Shown: positions 21,793 to 34,453, counted from the first letter of the stretch. The stretch: DNA of 64,000 bases from Astragalus membranaceus (GCA_039519185.1 CM076849.1:105356077-105420076); one strand, 5' to 3'. Numbers and translations are program-made. The notes: generated by a model from the sequence alone, not told the origin.

Positions 21793-24700
21793 TGTCATAC
21801 CCCAATTTTGTCCAGCTTAGATCAAAACCCTAATTTTCCACAAAAATAAATAAGTTGAGGAGTGAGAAGCATCATGCATTGCATTTTGAGTCCTAAAAGT
21901 CATTCCAAAGTTTCTAAAATCATTTTTAGAGTTGAAATGCACTTTTTGGGTAAATCAGGTTTTTTTGAGTCCAAAAGGGTATTTTGGTCATTTCACAATA
22001 AAAATGATAATTCCTCATGAAGGTCATTGAGCATGCATTCTAAGATTCTAGAGGTCATTTCTAGGGTTATAGATTCATTTTTGAAGTGGAAATGCATTAT
22101 CGGGCAAAATTAGGGTTTTTGGGTCAAAAAGGGCATTTTGGTCATTTTACCCTAAAAGATAATTTCTCAGTAAAAATCACTGGGCATCTTTGGAGGAATT
22201 CATTTGGGTCAAAATGAGTTGGGTTATAAATTTTTGCGCATCATTGATTAAATTTTGCATAAAAAGTCAAGTTTCGAAGAAAAGGGCAAAATGGTCATTT
22301 CCGCTAGAGTGAGGCCCAAAATCAATTTTGGGAATGGTGTTGTCATGGAATTTTGGGCCCAATGATTGAATCCTAGGATGAGCCCAAAATAAAATAAAAA
22401 ATAATCTTCATGGAATAAAAGAATGATCATAAAAAGAAAAATAAAAAAGAATCAAAATAAGGTAGTGTCCTTAATAAGACAAAATGTACTATTTTGTGAC
22501 AACTTGCATTTTTTCCCTCTCTTTCCCTCCTCATGGCTGCGAATTTCAGCCCTCCTTTTTCCCTCATTTTGTGTTTCTTCATGCCCTTAATCCATGTGAG
22601 TTGTATTCCTAGCCATTGATTAAAATTCTAGATCAAATCCTAGGCTACAACTATGTGCAAATTGACCTAATTGCCCTCAACAATTTTTGTGGACAAAAAA
22701 ACTCTTCAATTTCATATGACACCAGCCATTCCTCACTCATTTGTGTTTTCTCTTTGTCCCTAATCCATGTGCATTGCAATCTTGGCCCTTGATTCAAATT
22801 CTATCTCAAATCTCAATGGTTGGCAAAAGCACAATGTCCTATATACCCTTAATTTTGCACCTCATATAAAACCCAAAATAAGAGACCATAGGGGAGGGCA
22901 TTCTCATTTTACCCTAGCACACAATCAGATCACAATTCCTCTCCTCCTCCCCTCTCAAACCCAAGACCACCTCCCACCATTTCCACCACCAATTCTTCAA
23001 TTTTCAACCATCCAAACTTCATTATTCTTGATTCCTACACTAGATCCACTTCTAATCTTGCATTATCTTCAAAGTTCATCATCAAATCCTTCAATATCAA
23101 GTGATTTTCGTGGGATTCAAGAGGAGGTTCAAGTGTTCTTGGTTTCTATTTTGATCTTCTTCTTCATTTCAAGCAAGATCTAGAGGTAAGCTCACAAACT
23201 CTTGCATTTTCTTTAATTTTCATTATGTAATCTCTCTTCTCCTCATCTCAACTCCTTCATATATTGTTGTTGATGCTTTGAGGAGCCATCTCAAACATTA
23301 TTGACAAGCACTTAGGGAGGCTTGGGTGTTTGAGGTGGCTCATTGGCTTTGAAGGAGTTGTTCTTGTGTCTTCTTGCATTTTATTGTATTTTAAACCTTG
23401 TTGGTATAATTTTCATCAAATGAAAACCCATTCTCATGCCCATTTTGCTAGTTTTTTTTCCTTTGATTTCGCGTGAATAAATGCATGATTTGGTTGATGT
23501 TTGTCTTAGGAACTTGCATGATAGATTAGGTCCTCTTCTTTTGTGTTGTTTTGTGTGTTAATTTGTCAATTTTTGCATGAAATAAGTTGATGATTCCATG
23601 CTTGTATGCATTCGGCCATGACTAGGGTTTTTACCCCTTTGGTTGCTTGAAGATTGTCATTTTGATTGTGGTTGAGTAAATGCAAGTTATGTCATTGTGT
23701 TTGTTTACTTTTTACCATTTTACTTTACCACTTCATTAACTTTTTACCAAAAAAACATAAAAACATTTTACCACTTTGGTTTTTACCATTTCACTTAGTT
23801 TTTACCAAAACATTTTTATCTCATCACATAAAACATTTTTACCTTCATTCAAAACATTTTACCACTTGCATCTTTGCATAAAAACCCCAAAACATTTTCT
23901 CATTTGCATTTCATACTTTTTCAACTTTATAAAATAAGCCCCAAAATACTTTTTCCCACTTTCAAGACCAAAAACATTTCATCTCATTTACAAAACACCA
24001 AAACCCAAAAACATTTTACCACTTTCTTACCTAAACCTTTTACCAAAACATTTTCACCCTCATGCATCTTCATCCATCCCTATTTATGCGACACTCTCAT
24101 GCATTCTCGAGTATTTATGCCTTGCATAATAAACGTAATCATACTCAAATGCTCATGCATTCTTGTATGCTCATGCATCCTCTTGTCTATTCATTCATGC
24201 ATTCATTCTTGTATGCTCATGCATTCACATGCTTTCCAAATCATGCATCATTGCTCACATGTTCATTCACCTAACCTAGAATACTCTATGCCTATGATCA
24301 ATTGTATTCCTTTGTTCTTGATGCCATTTGAATGTCTTGACTTAATTGTGCAAAAACCCTTTTACACAATCATGTGCCCTTATAAGGCTACCAACATGTG
24401 TAGCATAGAGGCATATGTGCCCCTCTTGAGATTGCTTCCAACTTGTGTAGCAATTCTCCTTCACACACAAACACAATTGTTTTGAGAACTTTGTCTTGCA
24501 TCTATGACAATTAAATCTCTTGATTATATTGGCATGCTTAATCTTAGTTGATGATCAACATGTTCACGATTGCTTGATTAGTTGAATATGTTTGAACTTC
24601 ATTCATTCATGTTGCATTTGGTTTTGGACATAGAATTCGATTGAAAATGATTTATTTATTTTTTTAAAAACTCTTTTCCAAACCAATTAATTTTCAAAGC

Positions 24701-25710
24701 ATTTTCAATAAACAAAAATAAGCAAGTAGTGGAGGTCACCCATAACCTTTGTTAGTTTGATCTCTATGAACGCTCTTCAATTTCACATGAGTACTCAGCG
24801 ATGATTACCCATAACCTTTGTTAGTTTAATCATTCGCTAATGCTCGTCCTACTTCGAAAACCTTTTCAAAACTAAAGAAATTAGAACTACGTCGCTTTGA
24901 TTCCCATTTGGGATACGTAGGAGCGAGCCACGTCCTCGTCAAGCACAACAAACCAAAATTAATTCGATTGCGAAAGCCCTTTTTGATCATCTAAAATAAA
25001 AACCGATTATCATTAATGATCACTCGCGCCGTTGCCGTTTGGTTGTTAATGATAATTTCATTTTCAAAAGAGTTAGTAGCGCGGCCACTCTAAACCGTTG
25101 TTGTTTGGTCGTCGCGAACACTCGAATCAAAAGCAAAACCGATTATCGTTAATGATCACTCGCGCCGTTGCCGTTTGGTTGTTAATGATAATTTTTCAGA
25201 AGAGTTAGTAGCGCGGCCACTCTAAACCGTTGTTGTTTGGTCATCGCGAATCCTCACTCCTACTGCGAAAACTCATCTAAACAGACTAACAAACAAAAAC
25301 CTTTTTAGGACAACCAAGAACTACGTAGCTTTGAATTCTCCATCGCACCAGGAGATACGTAGGAGCGAGAGACCAACTCTCGTCAAGCGCCAAAAATAAA
25401 AAATTTCATTAAGTCTTCTCACTCCCTTTTCAATAAAGAGGCAAAATAAAAGCATTTTCAAATCAACACTTCAAACCACACATTTAATTAAAGGTTCCCT
25501 TTCGGTAGAAAGGAGGTACGGGGTGCTAATACCTTCCCCATGCCTAACCGACCCCCGAACCCATATCTCTAGTTTTCGAAAGACCATCCGCCTTGTCTAA
25601 AAGACCTTTTTTCAATGTTTTGGTCTTAAAATTAAAATATTGGTGGCGGCTCCATACCTTTTCCACGTTGTACAATGAGAAGTCCGAACCGGATTTTTTG
25701 GGGTGCAACA
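21793..25710 (+). repeat. 3' LTR of element K
   Basis: Nearly identical to 10997-14914, with the same total length. Differences seen include two extra A in the run near 22697, a small cluster at 22890-22903 and single changes near 23343, 23641 and 24980. It carries two further copies of the two-hairpin module at 24884-24944 and 25318-25388. Confidence 0.95.
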
Positions 25711-25909
25711 GTTCTCAACATTATCAGTTTGACATTTCCACAAGCTTTGCTGCTTCTAATTTTCTAAGGTAATTTGGGCTAACCTCCAGCTTATATTTCT
25801 AGCTTTCTTGTTTTGTTGAAGTCTCCATCCTCAGGGGAGGGGGTTGTCTCCAAGTTTTCCTGTCTGTCTCGTAACTTCTTGTTCTGCCCCCTGTCCCGTA
25901 GGTTGATAG

Positions 25910-27871
25910 ATGGCGAGGACGAATGAGACATCCCGGACGAATGGGGTGTACCCTTGTCCCACCCCTACCATGAGGCATGCCGATTGTTCTGTAGAGGGAG
26001 GGCCGTCTGCGGTAGATGATGATACCGTGCCTTCGGAGGAAGCAAGCGCCCCTGGCTTTATCGTTACCTATTCTGATGATGATCTGCCATTTGAGCATGA
26101 AGTGGTGGAGTTCGGTGGTTTAAATTATGACTGGGTTGCTCGTGCTGTTCGTTCCACCAGGAGTTTCTACCTTCCAGGGAAAGAGCCCCCCCGCTGCCTG
26201 CAAGACGCACTGGGAGGCAACTAGCGGGTTGAGGTGGTTGACCCCCATGATAGGGTGTGCAGAATTCCTGATGGTAGGAAATTCATGATGTTGCATAGTT
26301 TGATTTACAAAGTACGGGTTTCCCCTTTCTTTAGACCCTTTCAGCTGGAAGTTTTGAACCATCTTCAGATAGCTCCTTCTCAGCTCCACCCAAATTCATG
26401 GTGCTTTGTGAAGTGCTTCGAGTTGGTGATGAGAGTTTTACAGAGGAAATGCAATTTGAGGGTCTTCATGACTATTTTCGAAGTGCAGCGTCGTCGAGAT
26501 TCTTCGGGTGGCATCACTCGTTATGAGTTTGTATGCTTGAAATGTCGGGCAAGCTGTGCTTTCTTTCAAGTGTATTCGGATATTCAGCATGATTGGAGGT
26601 TTAAGTATTTTTACCTCGTCCCCTCTAGTAAGAAGGCTGTGGACAGCTTGGGTTTCTTTGATGAACAAGGGTGTTTGGTTCGGGATAAATTTCACCTTGG
26701 GTGGTGTAATATTGATGCTGATCGTGTTTCTCGGTCTTATCGCATCCTCCTGTCTGAGTTATCAGAGTCCGAGCTGAGGAATTTAAGTATCCTTAAGAGA
26801 ATCGTCAGTCATTTGCCCACTACGCCACAAAAGATTTTGTGCAGTGAGCTATCAAAGGCTTCAACGATTCCTGAAGCTGTTGAGCTCTTAGGTTGCTTGT
26901 TTGGTTTTAGCGTGCCTTTATCTTCTCCTTCGTTTAACTCTTCGCTTATATTGCTGATTTGTTTCATTGTTGTTTTGCAGACAAGATGGCCGCTCCTCTT
27001 TCCTTCAATGAATTGGCTTCTTTGGCCGTCCCTCTATGGGACCTCGCCCAAGCCTGGGAGCGCCAAGTCGGGATGTTAAAGATCTCTCTGGGGGGCCGAT
27101 GGTTCCAATTGACTCTACTACCCTGGGGGTTCAAAGTAAGTCCAAGCGCAGGAAGAGCAGTGCCCAGCGTTTTCCTCCTGCAGACTGCCCTTCTTCTGTT
27201 AGGCGTCCCCTCTTGAGAGCACAAACGAGGGTGAAATTAGTTTCACTACTGATGAGCGTGATCACCTCCTGGAGCACCCTTTCAAGCTTGCCATGCGCAT
27301 GGTCAAGGCTGGGGAGAGTTTGTATGCGAAGTGGGGAGCTGAGAAGGGGTGCGGATCTCATTCAGGTAATACTTTAGAGTTATTTCTTTAAGCCTTTGAG
27401 ATATCTTGTAGGTTGGAGTATTTAACCCTGTTGTGTTGTTTTTCTCTTTATGTAGGGTTGACTGAGGAGAGGGATCGGCTTATCTCGGATAAAAATCGGC
27501 TTCAGGTGGATCTGCATGGAGCGCTGGAATCTGCTCGCCGGGCCAAAGAGACTGCTCGCCACTATCAGACGGACCAGGAAGTGGCCTATATTGAGAGGGA
27601 TGAGTACAAGAAGAAAGTGGAGGAGCTTCGATCCGAATTGGATAGTATGAAGAAACAGAGGGATGAGGCTGAGAAGAAGGTGCATATGGTGGCCGGGCAG
27701 GCTGTAGATTTTTCCTATGCCGCCTATGACAAGGAGATTAGCCATGTTCAGTGTCTGAATCCGGAAGCCGTTCTAGAGTCGAGCGTTTTTCAATTTGATC
27801 ATGAGGTTCGGGACGGGAGGATTGTCAAATACTACTCCAACGGGGTTGAATTCGATGTCGTTGCCCCCTGA
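25910..27871 (+). pseudogene. Antisense extra ORF (aORF) of element A, Transposase_28-like with coiled-coil tail
   Basis: It runs opposite to gag and protease of element A. ATG 25910 opens an acidic N-terminus, with a TAG at 26222-26224 in an otherwise continuous frame. The core has FRPFQLEVLNHLQIAPSQLHPNSW and WRFKYFYLVPSSKK, which I recognise as the plant transposon protein family (Transposase_28-like) carried by Tat elements. Likely introns are about 26893-26980 (ending TTTTGCAG) and 27366-27455 (GTAATAC...TATGTAG). The middle exon is frameshifted. The last exon encodes a coiled coil (EERDRLISDKNRLQ..., RSELDSMKKQRDEAEKK) and ends FDVVAP. The function of such ORFs is unknown to me; a B2 counterpart lies at 40530-40684. 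Confidence 0.75.
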
Positions 27872-28143
27872 TTATTTCTCTCAGTTCAGTTGCTTTGATT
27901 TTGTAATTTTTCTTTGCCTTGTTGAATTTTGTTATGTATCTTGCTTAATGGAGCCTTGCTGTCTCCAGGGCGATTTTTATATTACATTTCCACCCCGACG
28001 GGGTTGACTTCGATGTCATTGCCTGCTGATATTTTGTGTTGCCTTTTGAAACATCCATGTATATTCTTTGTCTGATCTCGGGCGCCACTCGTCGCCTTGC
28101 GCATCTGAACGTATGATCTCATATTGCCTCGTGGCAATGTTTA
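27872..28143. other. Spacer between aORF and tandem repeat in element A
   Basis: Non-coding. Contains two versions of a phrase with GGGGTTGA(A/C)TTCGATGTC (27841 and 28000), suggesting partial duplication of the end of the aORF. Confidence 0.5.
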
Positions 28144-28600
28144 CTCTGGGGGCAGTTTATCAGAATATATCTGAATTGAACTCACCCATCAGAGGTTGCG
28201 ACACGTTTAAAGTCGATTCGCACCTCGTGGGACTCTGGGGGCAGTTTATCAGAATCGATCTGAATTTAACTCGCCCATCAGAGGTTGCGACACATTTAAA
28301 GTCGCTTCGCACTTCGTGGGACTCTGGGGGCAGTTTATCAGAATCGATCTGAATTTAACTCACCCATCAGAGGTTGCGACACGTCTAAAGTCGCTTCGCA
28401 CCTCGTGGGACTCTGGGGGCAGTTTATCAGAATCGATCTGAATTTAACTCGCCCATCATAGGTTGCGACACGTTTAAAGTTGCTTCGCGCCTCATGGCTA
28501 AGTTACCTCTGGGGGCAGTTTATTAGAACCAATCTGAATTTAACTCACCCATCAGAGGTTGCGACACGTTTGAAGTCGCTTCGTGCCTCGGTTTGTAGGG
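28144..28600. repeat. 89-bp tandem repeat in element A, five copies
   Basis: Units start at 28144, 28233, 28322 and 28411, each 89 bp apart, with a diverged fifth copy from about 28507. The unit contains CTCTGGGGGCAGTTTATCAG and GGTTGCGACACGTTTAAAGT. The complement of its middle matches the 133-bp repeat in B2, so both arrays come from one ancestral sequence. Confidence 0.9.
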
Positions 28601-28710
28601 AAGTGCAAACGATCGCAGCGTCGATCTCATGCCCCCTTTTTACCGTCAGGCTTTTGCATAGTTGCCTGGTCCCCCGCCGCTAGTGTTAGGACCTGGCTTT
28701 CTAGTCTGCA

Positions 28711-31095
28711 TGTAACACCTTCAAAATAATTAGTAGAATTATTTGGGTGTTAACCCAATTAAACTAATTTAGTACTTGACGGGTAAATTTATTGAGTGTT
28801 AAAATTATTTATTGGTGGTCATCGGATCGTTAACCGGATAATGCGTATCAAGGAAGTTTCGGAATCAAAATAAGAGATTTAGATCAATGTGGTAATTTGA
28901 CCACGTTACCAATTATATATTAAATATATATATGTGTAACCGTGTGTGTGTGTGAAAGAAAAAGAAAAGAAAAGAATTGAAAGAAAGAAAGAAAAGGAAG
29001 CAGCGAGAGGAACAGAGAGGAAAAAGGGAAAGAGGAAAAAGGAAGGGTTTACGCTCATCAAAACGACTTCCTTCCAACACGAAAAACGTTCAGCGTTACT
29101 CCCTCTTCGATTTGGTACCAAGATCATCAACAACAACTCACTCTCCTCAAATCCACCATTTTCGATTTAGAGCTCTAAAGTGAGGTTTCGATGGTTGAAG
29201 TTCAAGGATAGCTTGGGATGGTGGTTGGCGCGAACCCAAGGCTGATGGATCGTTGATTGGAAGCTAGTTGGGTGTTTTAGGGTTGAAAATCAAATTTGAG
29301 GGTTTTGTGTGAATAGTGCTTCATAAGGAGGAAGGTGATGAATAGTATCCATGGAGAATTTCGGGGAATTCGGTTTTTCGGTCAAAAGATTTCTCGAGGT
29401 CAAGTGAGAAGCTTTGGGAGCGGATACGGATGTCGCCGAAGCGTGGAATTGATTCGGGGAGCGTTCGTGCGGTTATGTCAGAAAAGCGTTTTCACGGACA
29501 GTCTCGGTGTTTCGTGATTTTCATCACGATAGGTGAGTTCTCCTCACGTTTAGGATTTTACGTTTCGAATTAATTGATTTAATGTTTTATCGCTTTCGCT
29601 GGACTGGAATATTTCTTGATACTGTCTAATTCGGGTTAGGAATTGATCAGAGCGAGTCTCGGGTTGAGTCGTGTTGAAATGGAATTTTTAGTGATTTAAT
29701 TTCGGAAGATTTTGAGTCAAAAACCATTATTTTTAAATATGTCGAATTTTGATGAAAATCGAATGTGTTGAGTCTTTGATTGGATTGGTTGATCGAGTGA
29801 GGACGTTGGACATGTTTTTGTACTATTTTGGTGTTAGGATCGGACTGGAGCAGGTACCGGAAGTGATCGGAATTGATCGGAATGACGAAAAACGCAAAGC
29901 GGAATGAAAATAGAATGCTGTCAAATGCGCACGATCCGTGCGCCCCAGGCACACGAACCGTGTGTCTGGTTCTGTTTCTATTTCGCAAATTTTTATAAAA
30001 GGGCGCACGACCCGTGCGTATGGGAGCACGGTCCGTGCGCAGTGTTCTGTCCAAATTTGCCCAAAACGATCCCGATCGATTCCAATCCTCTTCTAATCCT
30101 TTCCTAACCCTTCTATAATGATATTAGGCTTATAATGCCATGATTTTGGGTATGTTTCAAAAGGGTTTTATAAAATACTTTTGAAGTTGAAATTCTTTCG
30201 AAAAGCCGAACAATAGTATACGTGTGCGGATATGTTTTATTGATAATAAAACGAATTATAAGTTCTATCTGAGATTGTAACACTGACGCGGAATGATTAT
30301 TATTCACTCGTCTAAACCGGTGAATAATTCACGATATATAAATTATATCGACTAAAGGAGTCGGCCCATTGTGGGTGGTTATATATGATTGTAGATATAT
30401 ATATTATATCGAGTTTGGGTGACGACCCATGTTGACATACTAGGAGGGGCAATCATGATCCCCTACCCTAGGCTCTGAGGCCAATAGTGAAACAATTATT
30501 GGCAAGGGGTTCGCCGGGATTAGCCTCGGGGCAGTCGGTGACGCACTGAGTTATAGCAGATTCGCCGGGATTAGTCTCGGGGCAGTCGGTGGAATGCTAT
30601 GTGCAAAATAATGCGGTTCATCGGGAGTTAGCGTTCGCGCAGTCGATGACGTGTTGAGTTAATAATGTTTTAAAACTGGACCGAGAGTGGTAGTAGGGGG
30701 TCTCGGTAGAACTCACTGAGATTGTATCTCATTGTTTATATGTTGTTGTTTTACAGATAAGCAGGGAAAGTGGGGATCCAAGAGGCACGAGTAGGTCGTA
30801 CTCGGATGGTTGCTGAAGACTTAGCATTATGTTTAAGTGTATATCTTTCCTTGTTATCTGTATATCAAGACATTTTGTCTTTAGCGTTATGTATTTATTT
30901 CCGCTTTCTTGTACGATATTGAACACTGTATTTCACTGATGGTTTGTAGTCTTATTTATGTTTAAGACTGTCCTGTTGTTATTCAGTGAAAAGAATTATA
31001 GTGGTGTTCAGTATTTAAACAGGAAATATATCTCTGATGATTTAGGTTTGGTACACTTGGGTATTTTTACTCGATAAAAATACCGGGGTGTTACA
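28711..31095 (+). mobile_element. Solo LTR of the TGTAACA family inside element A
   Basis: Begins TGTAACACC, ends GGTGTTACA, and is flanked by a perfect 5-bp duplication, CTGCA (28706-28710 and 31096-31100). No PBS, PPT or coding region lies inside its 2385 bp, so it is a solo LTR left by recombination between two LTRs. It resembles the LTRs of C and G, including a GC-rich palindrome cluster at 29924-30043 and CCGGGATTAG(C/T)CTCGGGGCAGTCGGTG repeats at 30510-30600. A GA-rich stretch lies at 28950-29040. Confidence 0.92.
29924..30043. repeat. GC-rich palindrome cluster in solo LTR
   Basis: Within AT-rich sequence are GCGCACG-ATC-CGTGCGC, CACACG-AAC-CGTGTG, GCGCACG-ACC-CGTGCG and GCACGGTCCGTGC. 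The second differs from the first by paired changes that keep the stem. Confidence 0.8.
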
Positions 31096-31100
31096 CTGCA

Positions 31101-31281
31101 AGTAATAGTAAATATTGCTCAAATGATATTTTTGAATCATAAACAGTAAAATTTCATTCATTCTTTCATGCGCGTTATCAGTCCACGCCACTACATTGTT
31201 TTGACACGAAAGCAAAGCTCATACAACCAACTTCTTTAGTTTAACAGCTTCTTTCCCGAATCCACTGTCTGGGACTCTCAC
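31101..31281 (-). other. Residual interior of element A beside protease
   Basis: Non-coding in all frames. This is where the reverse transcriptase region should follow on the minus strand; it is absent. Confidence 0.55.
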
Positions 31282-31969
31282 TCAAGCAGTCTCTCTTTTA
31301 TCCTTCATGCTCATATAAAAACACCTGCGTGCCGCACCCAGGTCCGCCTGGAGGGTTACCACCTTATTTTCCAGGTTGTAGAACTTCATTTTAAGGTGAA
31401 CCATTGATGTTACTGCCTCCAGCTTGCCCAGTGTGGGTCTCCCAATGATGCATTGGTAGACCGACTTACATGGGAGGACTAGGAAGGCTCTCTTGACAGT
31501 TCTGAACAAAGGTGGTTCACCATCGGGGTCTCCATAGGTGACCATCAACTCCAAGTGGCCCAGTGGTTTGGTTTTTGACCCGTTGAAACCTGTTAGATCC
31601 CCTTCTCGGTATGGAGTCAGGTCATCGGGGGATATGTTCAGCAGTTGCAGCAAGTCTTCGAAAATGATGTCCACTGCGCTTCCCTGGTCGACCAGGACTC
31701 TTCTTACCTCAATGTTGGCCATGATGGCAGTGATGAGTAACGGGACGTGTTTATTCAGTTTTCCATCAAGCAAATCCTTATCGTCAAAAGGATAAGGGCG
31801 GTCTGGTTAATCCCTTCATAGGGGCTGAGGTTGATGCCCCGCTCAAGATTTCTTTCCACTTCCTTTTCATCGACTTGTTTGATCCCCAATCATCAAGAGG
31901 GTTGCTTCCGTGAATCACCATGGCCATTGGCCTTCCTTTGGATTTACGGGTGTCTTCTTTCTCGGAAGA
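31282..31969 (-). pseudogene. Aspartic protease region of element A
   Basis: The main open part (31282-31773) contains VRRVLVDQGSAVDIIFEDLL, the retroviral-type protease active site with DQG in place of the usual D(T/S)G, as is common in Tat-like elements, and later YQCIIGRPTLGKLEAVTS, the second conserved (I/L)-(I/L)-G-R-P segment. Upstream (31774-31969, other frame) a short stretch resembling the gag-protease linker is still readable (MAMVIHGSNPLDDW), so a frameshift and small deletion separate gag from protease. The product would cleave the Gag-Pol precursor in particles. After the protease, the reading ends where polymerase should begin. Confidence 0.8.
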
Positions 31970-33567
31970 TTAGCTGTCATCGTCTTTGACCCCTTCACCA
32001 ACTGGGGCCTTCCCCTTTCTAGGGGATCTAGATCTTCTTCCGGGGGATCGGGCTCTTTTGCGCGAGCTATTTGGTTCTTCCTCCTTTTTCACGTATTGCA
32101 GCAGTTTCCCTCTCTGAATCATTTCCTCAATATCGTCTCTGAGAGCACGGCAGCCATTGGCATCGTGGCCTCCGCTTCGATGATAGCGGCACCATTTCTT
32201 CGAGCGGTTCTGGCCATCTTTCAGTACCAAAGGCTTTGATCTCTTGATGTTTTTGAACTCAGTGTTAGCGCATTCGGCCAGGATCTTGGCTCGAGACGTG
32301 ATGAGGGGGGTAAGCTCCGAGAATTTGCGGGGGCGCGCTTCGCGATGCCCGCCTCCTGTTACCTTTTCCTGGCGGACTTCCCGGGCGTCTTCCCTGTCGC
32401 CCCCGACCTTGGCTGCCTGGCGGTAAGCCATATCGTCCTCTTCGTAATCCATGTACTTCTGAGACCTTTGAAGGAACTCGCCCAAGTTCCTAGGTTTGTT
32501 GATACCTACATCCATTTGGAAAAGATTTCCCTTTCTTAATCTGTCTTTCATTCTAAATAACCTCTGCCTGTCTTCCAAATTTCGAACACACGATACCTCC
32601 TTGTTGAAACGCTCAATGTATTCTCTTAGTGTCTCATCGTCGTGCTGTCTGACGGCCCTTAGCACTTCTTCAGATTTGGGTTTCAACCGGGAGGCAGTGA
32701 AACGACCTGTGAACATTCTCGCCAGCTGCCTCCATGAGGAGATAGAGTTTGGTTTTAACTCTTGAAACCCCTCTAGTGTGGAATTTTCGAGAGTGAGGGG
32801 GAAAATTTTGCAGTGAACAGGCTCCCTGGCGCCTCTATAGCGCATCTTCAGGGAGAAGTGTGCCAGATGGCGGTCTGGATCTCTGGTTCCATCATACATC
32901 TTGAGGGCTGGCAGCTTCTCCAAGGCCCTTGGGATTTGGCATTCATCCACCCTTCGAGTGAAGGGTCCTTCATCGGAAAACCTCATCGAGTTGCGAGGGG
33001 AGGTATCTTCATAGTCTGTTTCTCGATACCTGCGCCGGTCGGAGGATCTCCTCGATGGTGATCCTCGGTGATGCCTCTGGTGGGTATTGACCCTGTCCCT
33101 TGGCCTCTCACGAGAATTAGGAGATGCATGTGAGGAGGTCCTGGAATGGGAGTCGTGAGGCTGATAGGTATCATCTGGAGGGGATGGAGGGGTCCTCGGA
33201 CGTGAGACTGATCCTCCATGCCCGCGCCGCTGAGGGGGAGAGCGATGTACGTGCCTCCGCCTTGGCGGAGAACGATGGACGAGATGCCTTCGAGGGGGAG
33301 ACCGATGCACGTGCCTTCCCCAGCTGGGTGGAGGCTGCACAGGCAGGGAAGCCACACGCCTTTCAGTCTCTCTCAGGTGAGCTTCCTGCTGCAGCATAGC
33401 TTGAGTGCGATCGGCCAGGAGATCTAGAAGCTGACTCACATTCGAGGGTTGGGCTGGCTGACTGGTCTCTTCGTTAGTCAGGCTGGCGACGTTGCCTTCC
33501 AGAGTACCCTCTGGTGGGGTGCGGGTATGGCAACGCTTTGAATCCGGGGTCTACCTCTGGGAGCCAT
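31970..33567 (-). pseudogene. gag: gag of element A, one N-terminal frameshift
   Basis: ATG at 33567-33565 gives MAPRGRPRIQSVAIPAP, matching the start of B2 gag. After that a base has been lost relative to B2 (GCACCCCACC versus GCACCCCGACC) and the frame shifts; the remainder (489 codons) is open to 31970. It has an Arg/Ser/His-rich segment (about residues 30-140, HRSPPRR repeats), then a gag domain with LPALKMYDGTRDPDRHLAHF, SISSWRQLARMFTGRFTASR and TLREYIERFNKEV. A finger-like CRYHRSGGHDANGC follows, then a basic tail. This is the particle protein of a Tat-like Ty3/gypsy element. Only the single shift prevents translation from the natural start. Confidence 0.85.
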
Positions 33568-33616
33568 TGAGTAGCAAGAGAGAAGTTTGAGTAATGATGA
33601 TGTGAAAGATAGATAT

Positions 33617-33634
33617 CTCCCACTGTGGTCGCCA
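33617..33634 (-). promoter_or_regulatory. PBS of element A (tRNA-Arg)
   Basis: On the minus strand TGGCGACCACAGTGGGAG starts one base after the LTR. It is complementary to the 3' end of a plant tRNA-Arg whose acceptor and T arms read ...CTCCCACTGTGGTCG-CCA. The same PBS is used by B2. Confidence 0.85.
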
Positions 33635-33635
33635 A

Positions 33636-34012
33636 TGTTCTGTACCTAGCAGTATTTTGGTCGGCTGCTGTTGGTAGGTCTCTTGTTGCCCTGGCAGGAG
33701 GTTAGTGAGCGCCCGGGGGGGTACTTGGAAAGCCACTCCGACGCTCAAGTCAGTATGAGAATAAGCTAGTGAATTTGCAAGGGAAAGGTGTGTACCGTAT
33801 AAATGGCTATGCGAGCCGGTATTTATAGGAAATCGATGCTCGTCTGTGGACCGTCGGATTATCAGAATCGATCTGAACCATCCAAGCGTGGTGGCTTTAG
33901 TTGGGCTTGTATGTAGTGGATATGGGCCGAATCGATTGGGCCAATCCATATCCATTGCTAAATGCACCTCCTGGAATTGCTAAATGGACCTCTTGGTCCA
34001 GTCCAGAACAGA
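33636..34012 (-). repeat. 5' LTR of element A
   Basis: 377 bp partner of 9481-9864, with TATAAATA on the minus strand at 33820-33827. Followed by the right TSD copy, GAAGG (34013-34017). Confidence 0.9.
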
Positions 34013-34017
34013 AGGGG

Positions 34018-34453
34018 TGTCTTAAGGGATCAGGGGGTGAGAAACAATGGAAATGGGTTTTTAAATCAATGCAAATTCATTAGTATAAAACTTCACTTAA
34101 GTCAACTTGGTTTTGAACTACATGATTAAAGAAGTGCTAACGACAATCATCCTTCCCCCCTTTTTTTTCTGCTTTGAGTTTTCTCGAGAATTGATTGTCA
34201 ACCAATATGCCCAAGTATTATGCCCCATGATACCTTTCCTCACACTACTTCTCTAACCCTCTAGTGATTAATCTCCCCAACACCTTTAAGAGAATGACCC
34301 AATTACATGAGTCTAAGCTTGATTGGTATCCATGTTCACACAAGCACAAAAATTATGAAAACCCTTTTTTATTTATTTCCTTAAAGAAAAGTTTATGAGA
34401 ATGGTTCAAAGAGACCAATATGTTATGGAATGCATGGTATGCATGCAAGCATT
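34018..34453. other. Non-coding body of element C
   Basis: Continues the sequence interrupted at 9480. AT-rich, no ORF recognised. Confidence 0.5.

Larger units (their letters stand above)
10997..25710 (+). mobile_element. Element K: gag-only Tat-like LTR retrotransposon with 3.9-kb LTRs
   Basis: Two 3918-bp LTRs (10997-14914, 21793-25710) begin TGTCATACCCC and end GGGGTGCAACA, with a perfect 5-bp duplication, GTTCT (10992-10996 and 25711-25715). Internal landmarks are a PBS (14917-14934), an intact gag ORF (16727-18154) and a PPT (21780-21792). No protease, reverse transcriptase, RNase H or integrase is present in the 3.6 kb between gag and the PPT; that space holds simple and tandem repeats. 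By eye the LTRs differ at about seven substitutions and three short indels, so the insertion is recent. It sits inside the 3' region of element A. Its movement would need enzymes from a relative. Confidence 0.95.
9481..34012 (-). mobile_element. Element A: Tat-like Ty3/gypsy retrotransposon, pol deleted
   Basis: Short LTRs (9481-9864 and 33636-34012) share TGTTCTG...CAGAACA-type ends, and the whole is flanked by a perfect 5-bp duplication, GAAGG (9476-9480 and 34013-34017). In minus orientation the order is 5' LTR, tRNA-Arg PBS, gag, protease, an 89-bp tandem repeat, an extra ORF on the opposite strand, a 45-bp minisatellite, PPT and 3' LTR. Reverse transcriptase, RNase H and integrase are absent. 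Removing the nested K element and solo LTR leaves about 7.4 kb. The two LTRs differ at roughly 4-5 percent of sites by eye, clearly more than those of K, which agrees with K being the later insertion. Confidence 0.9.
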
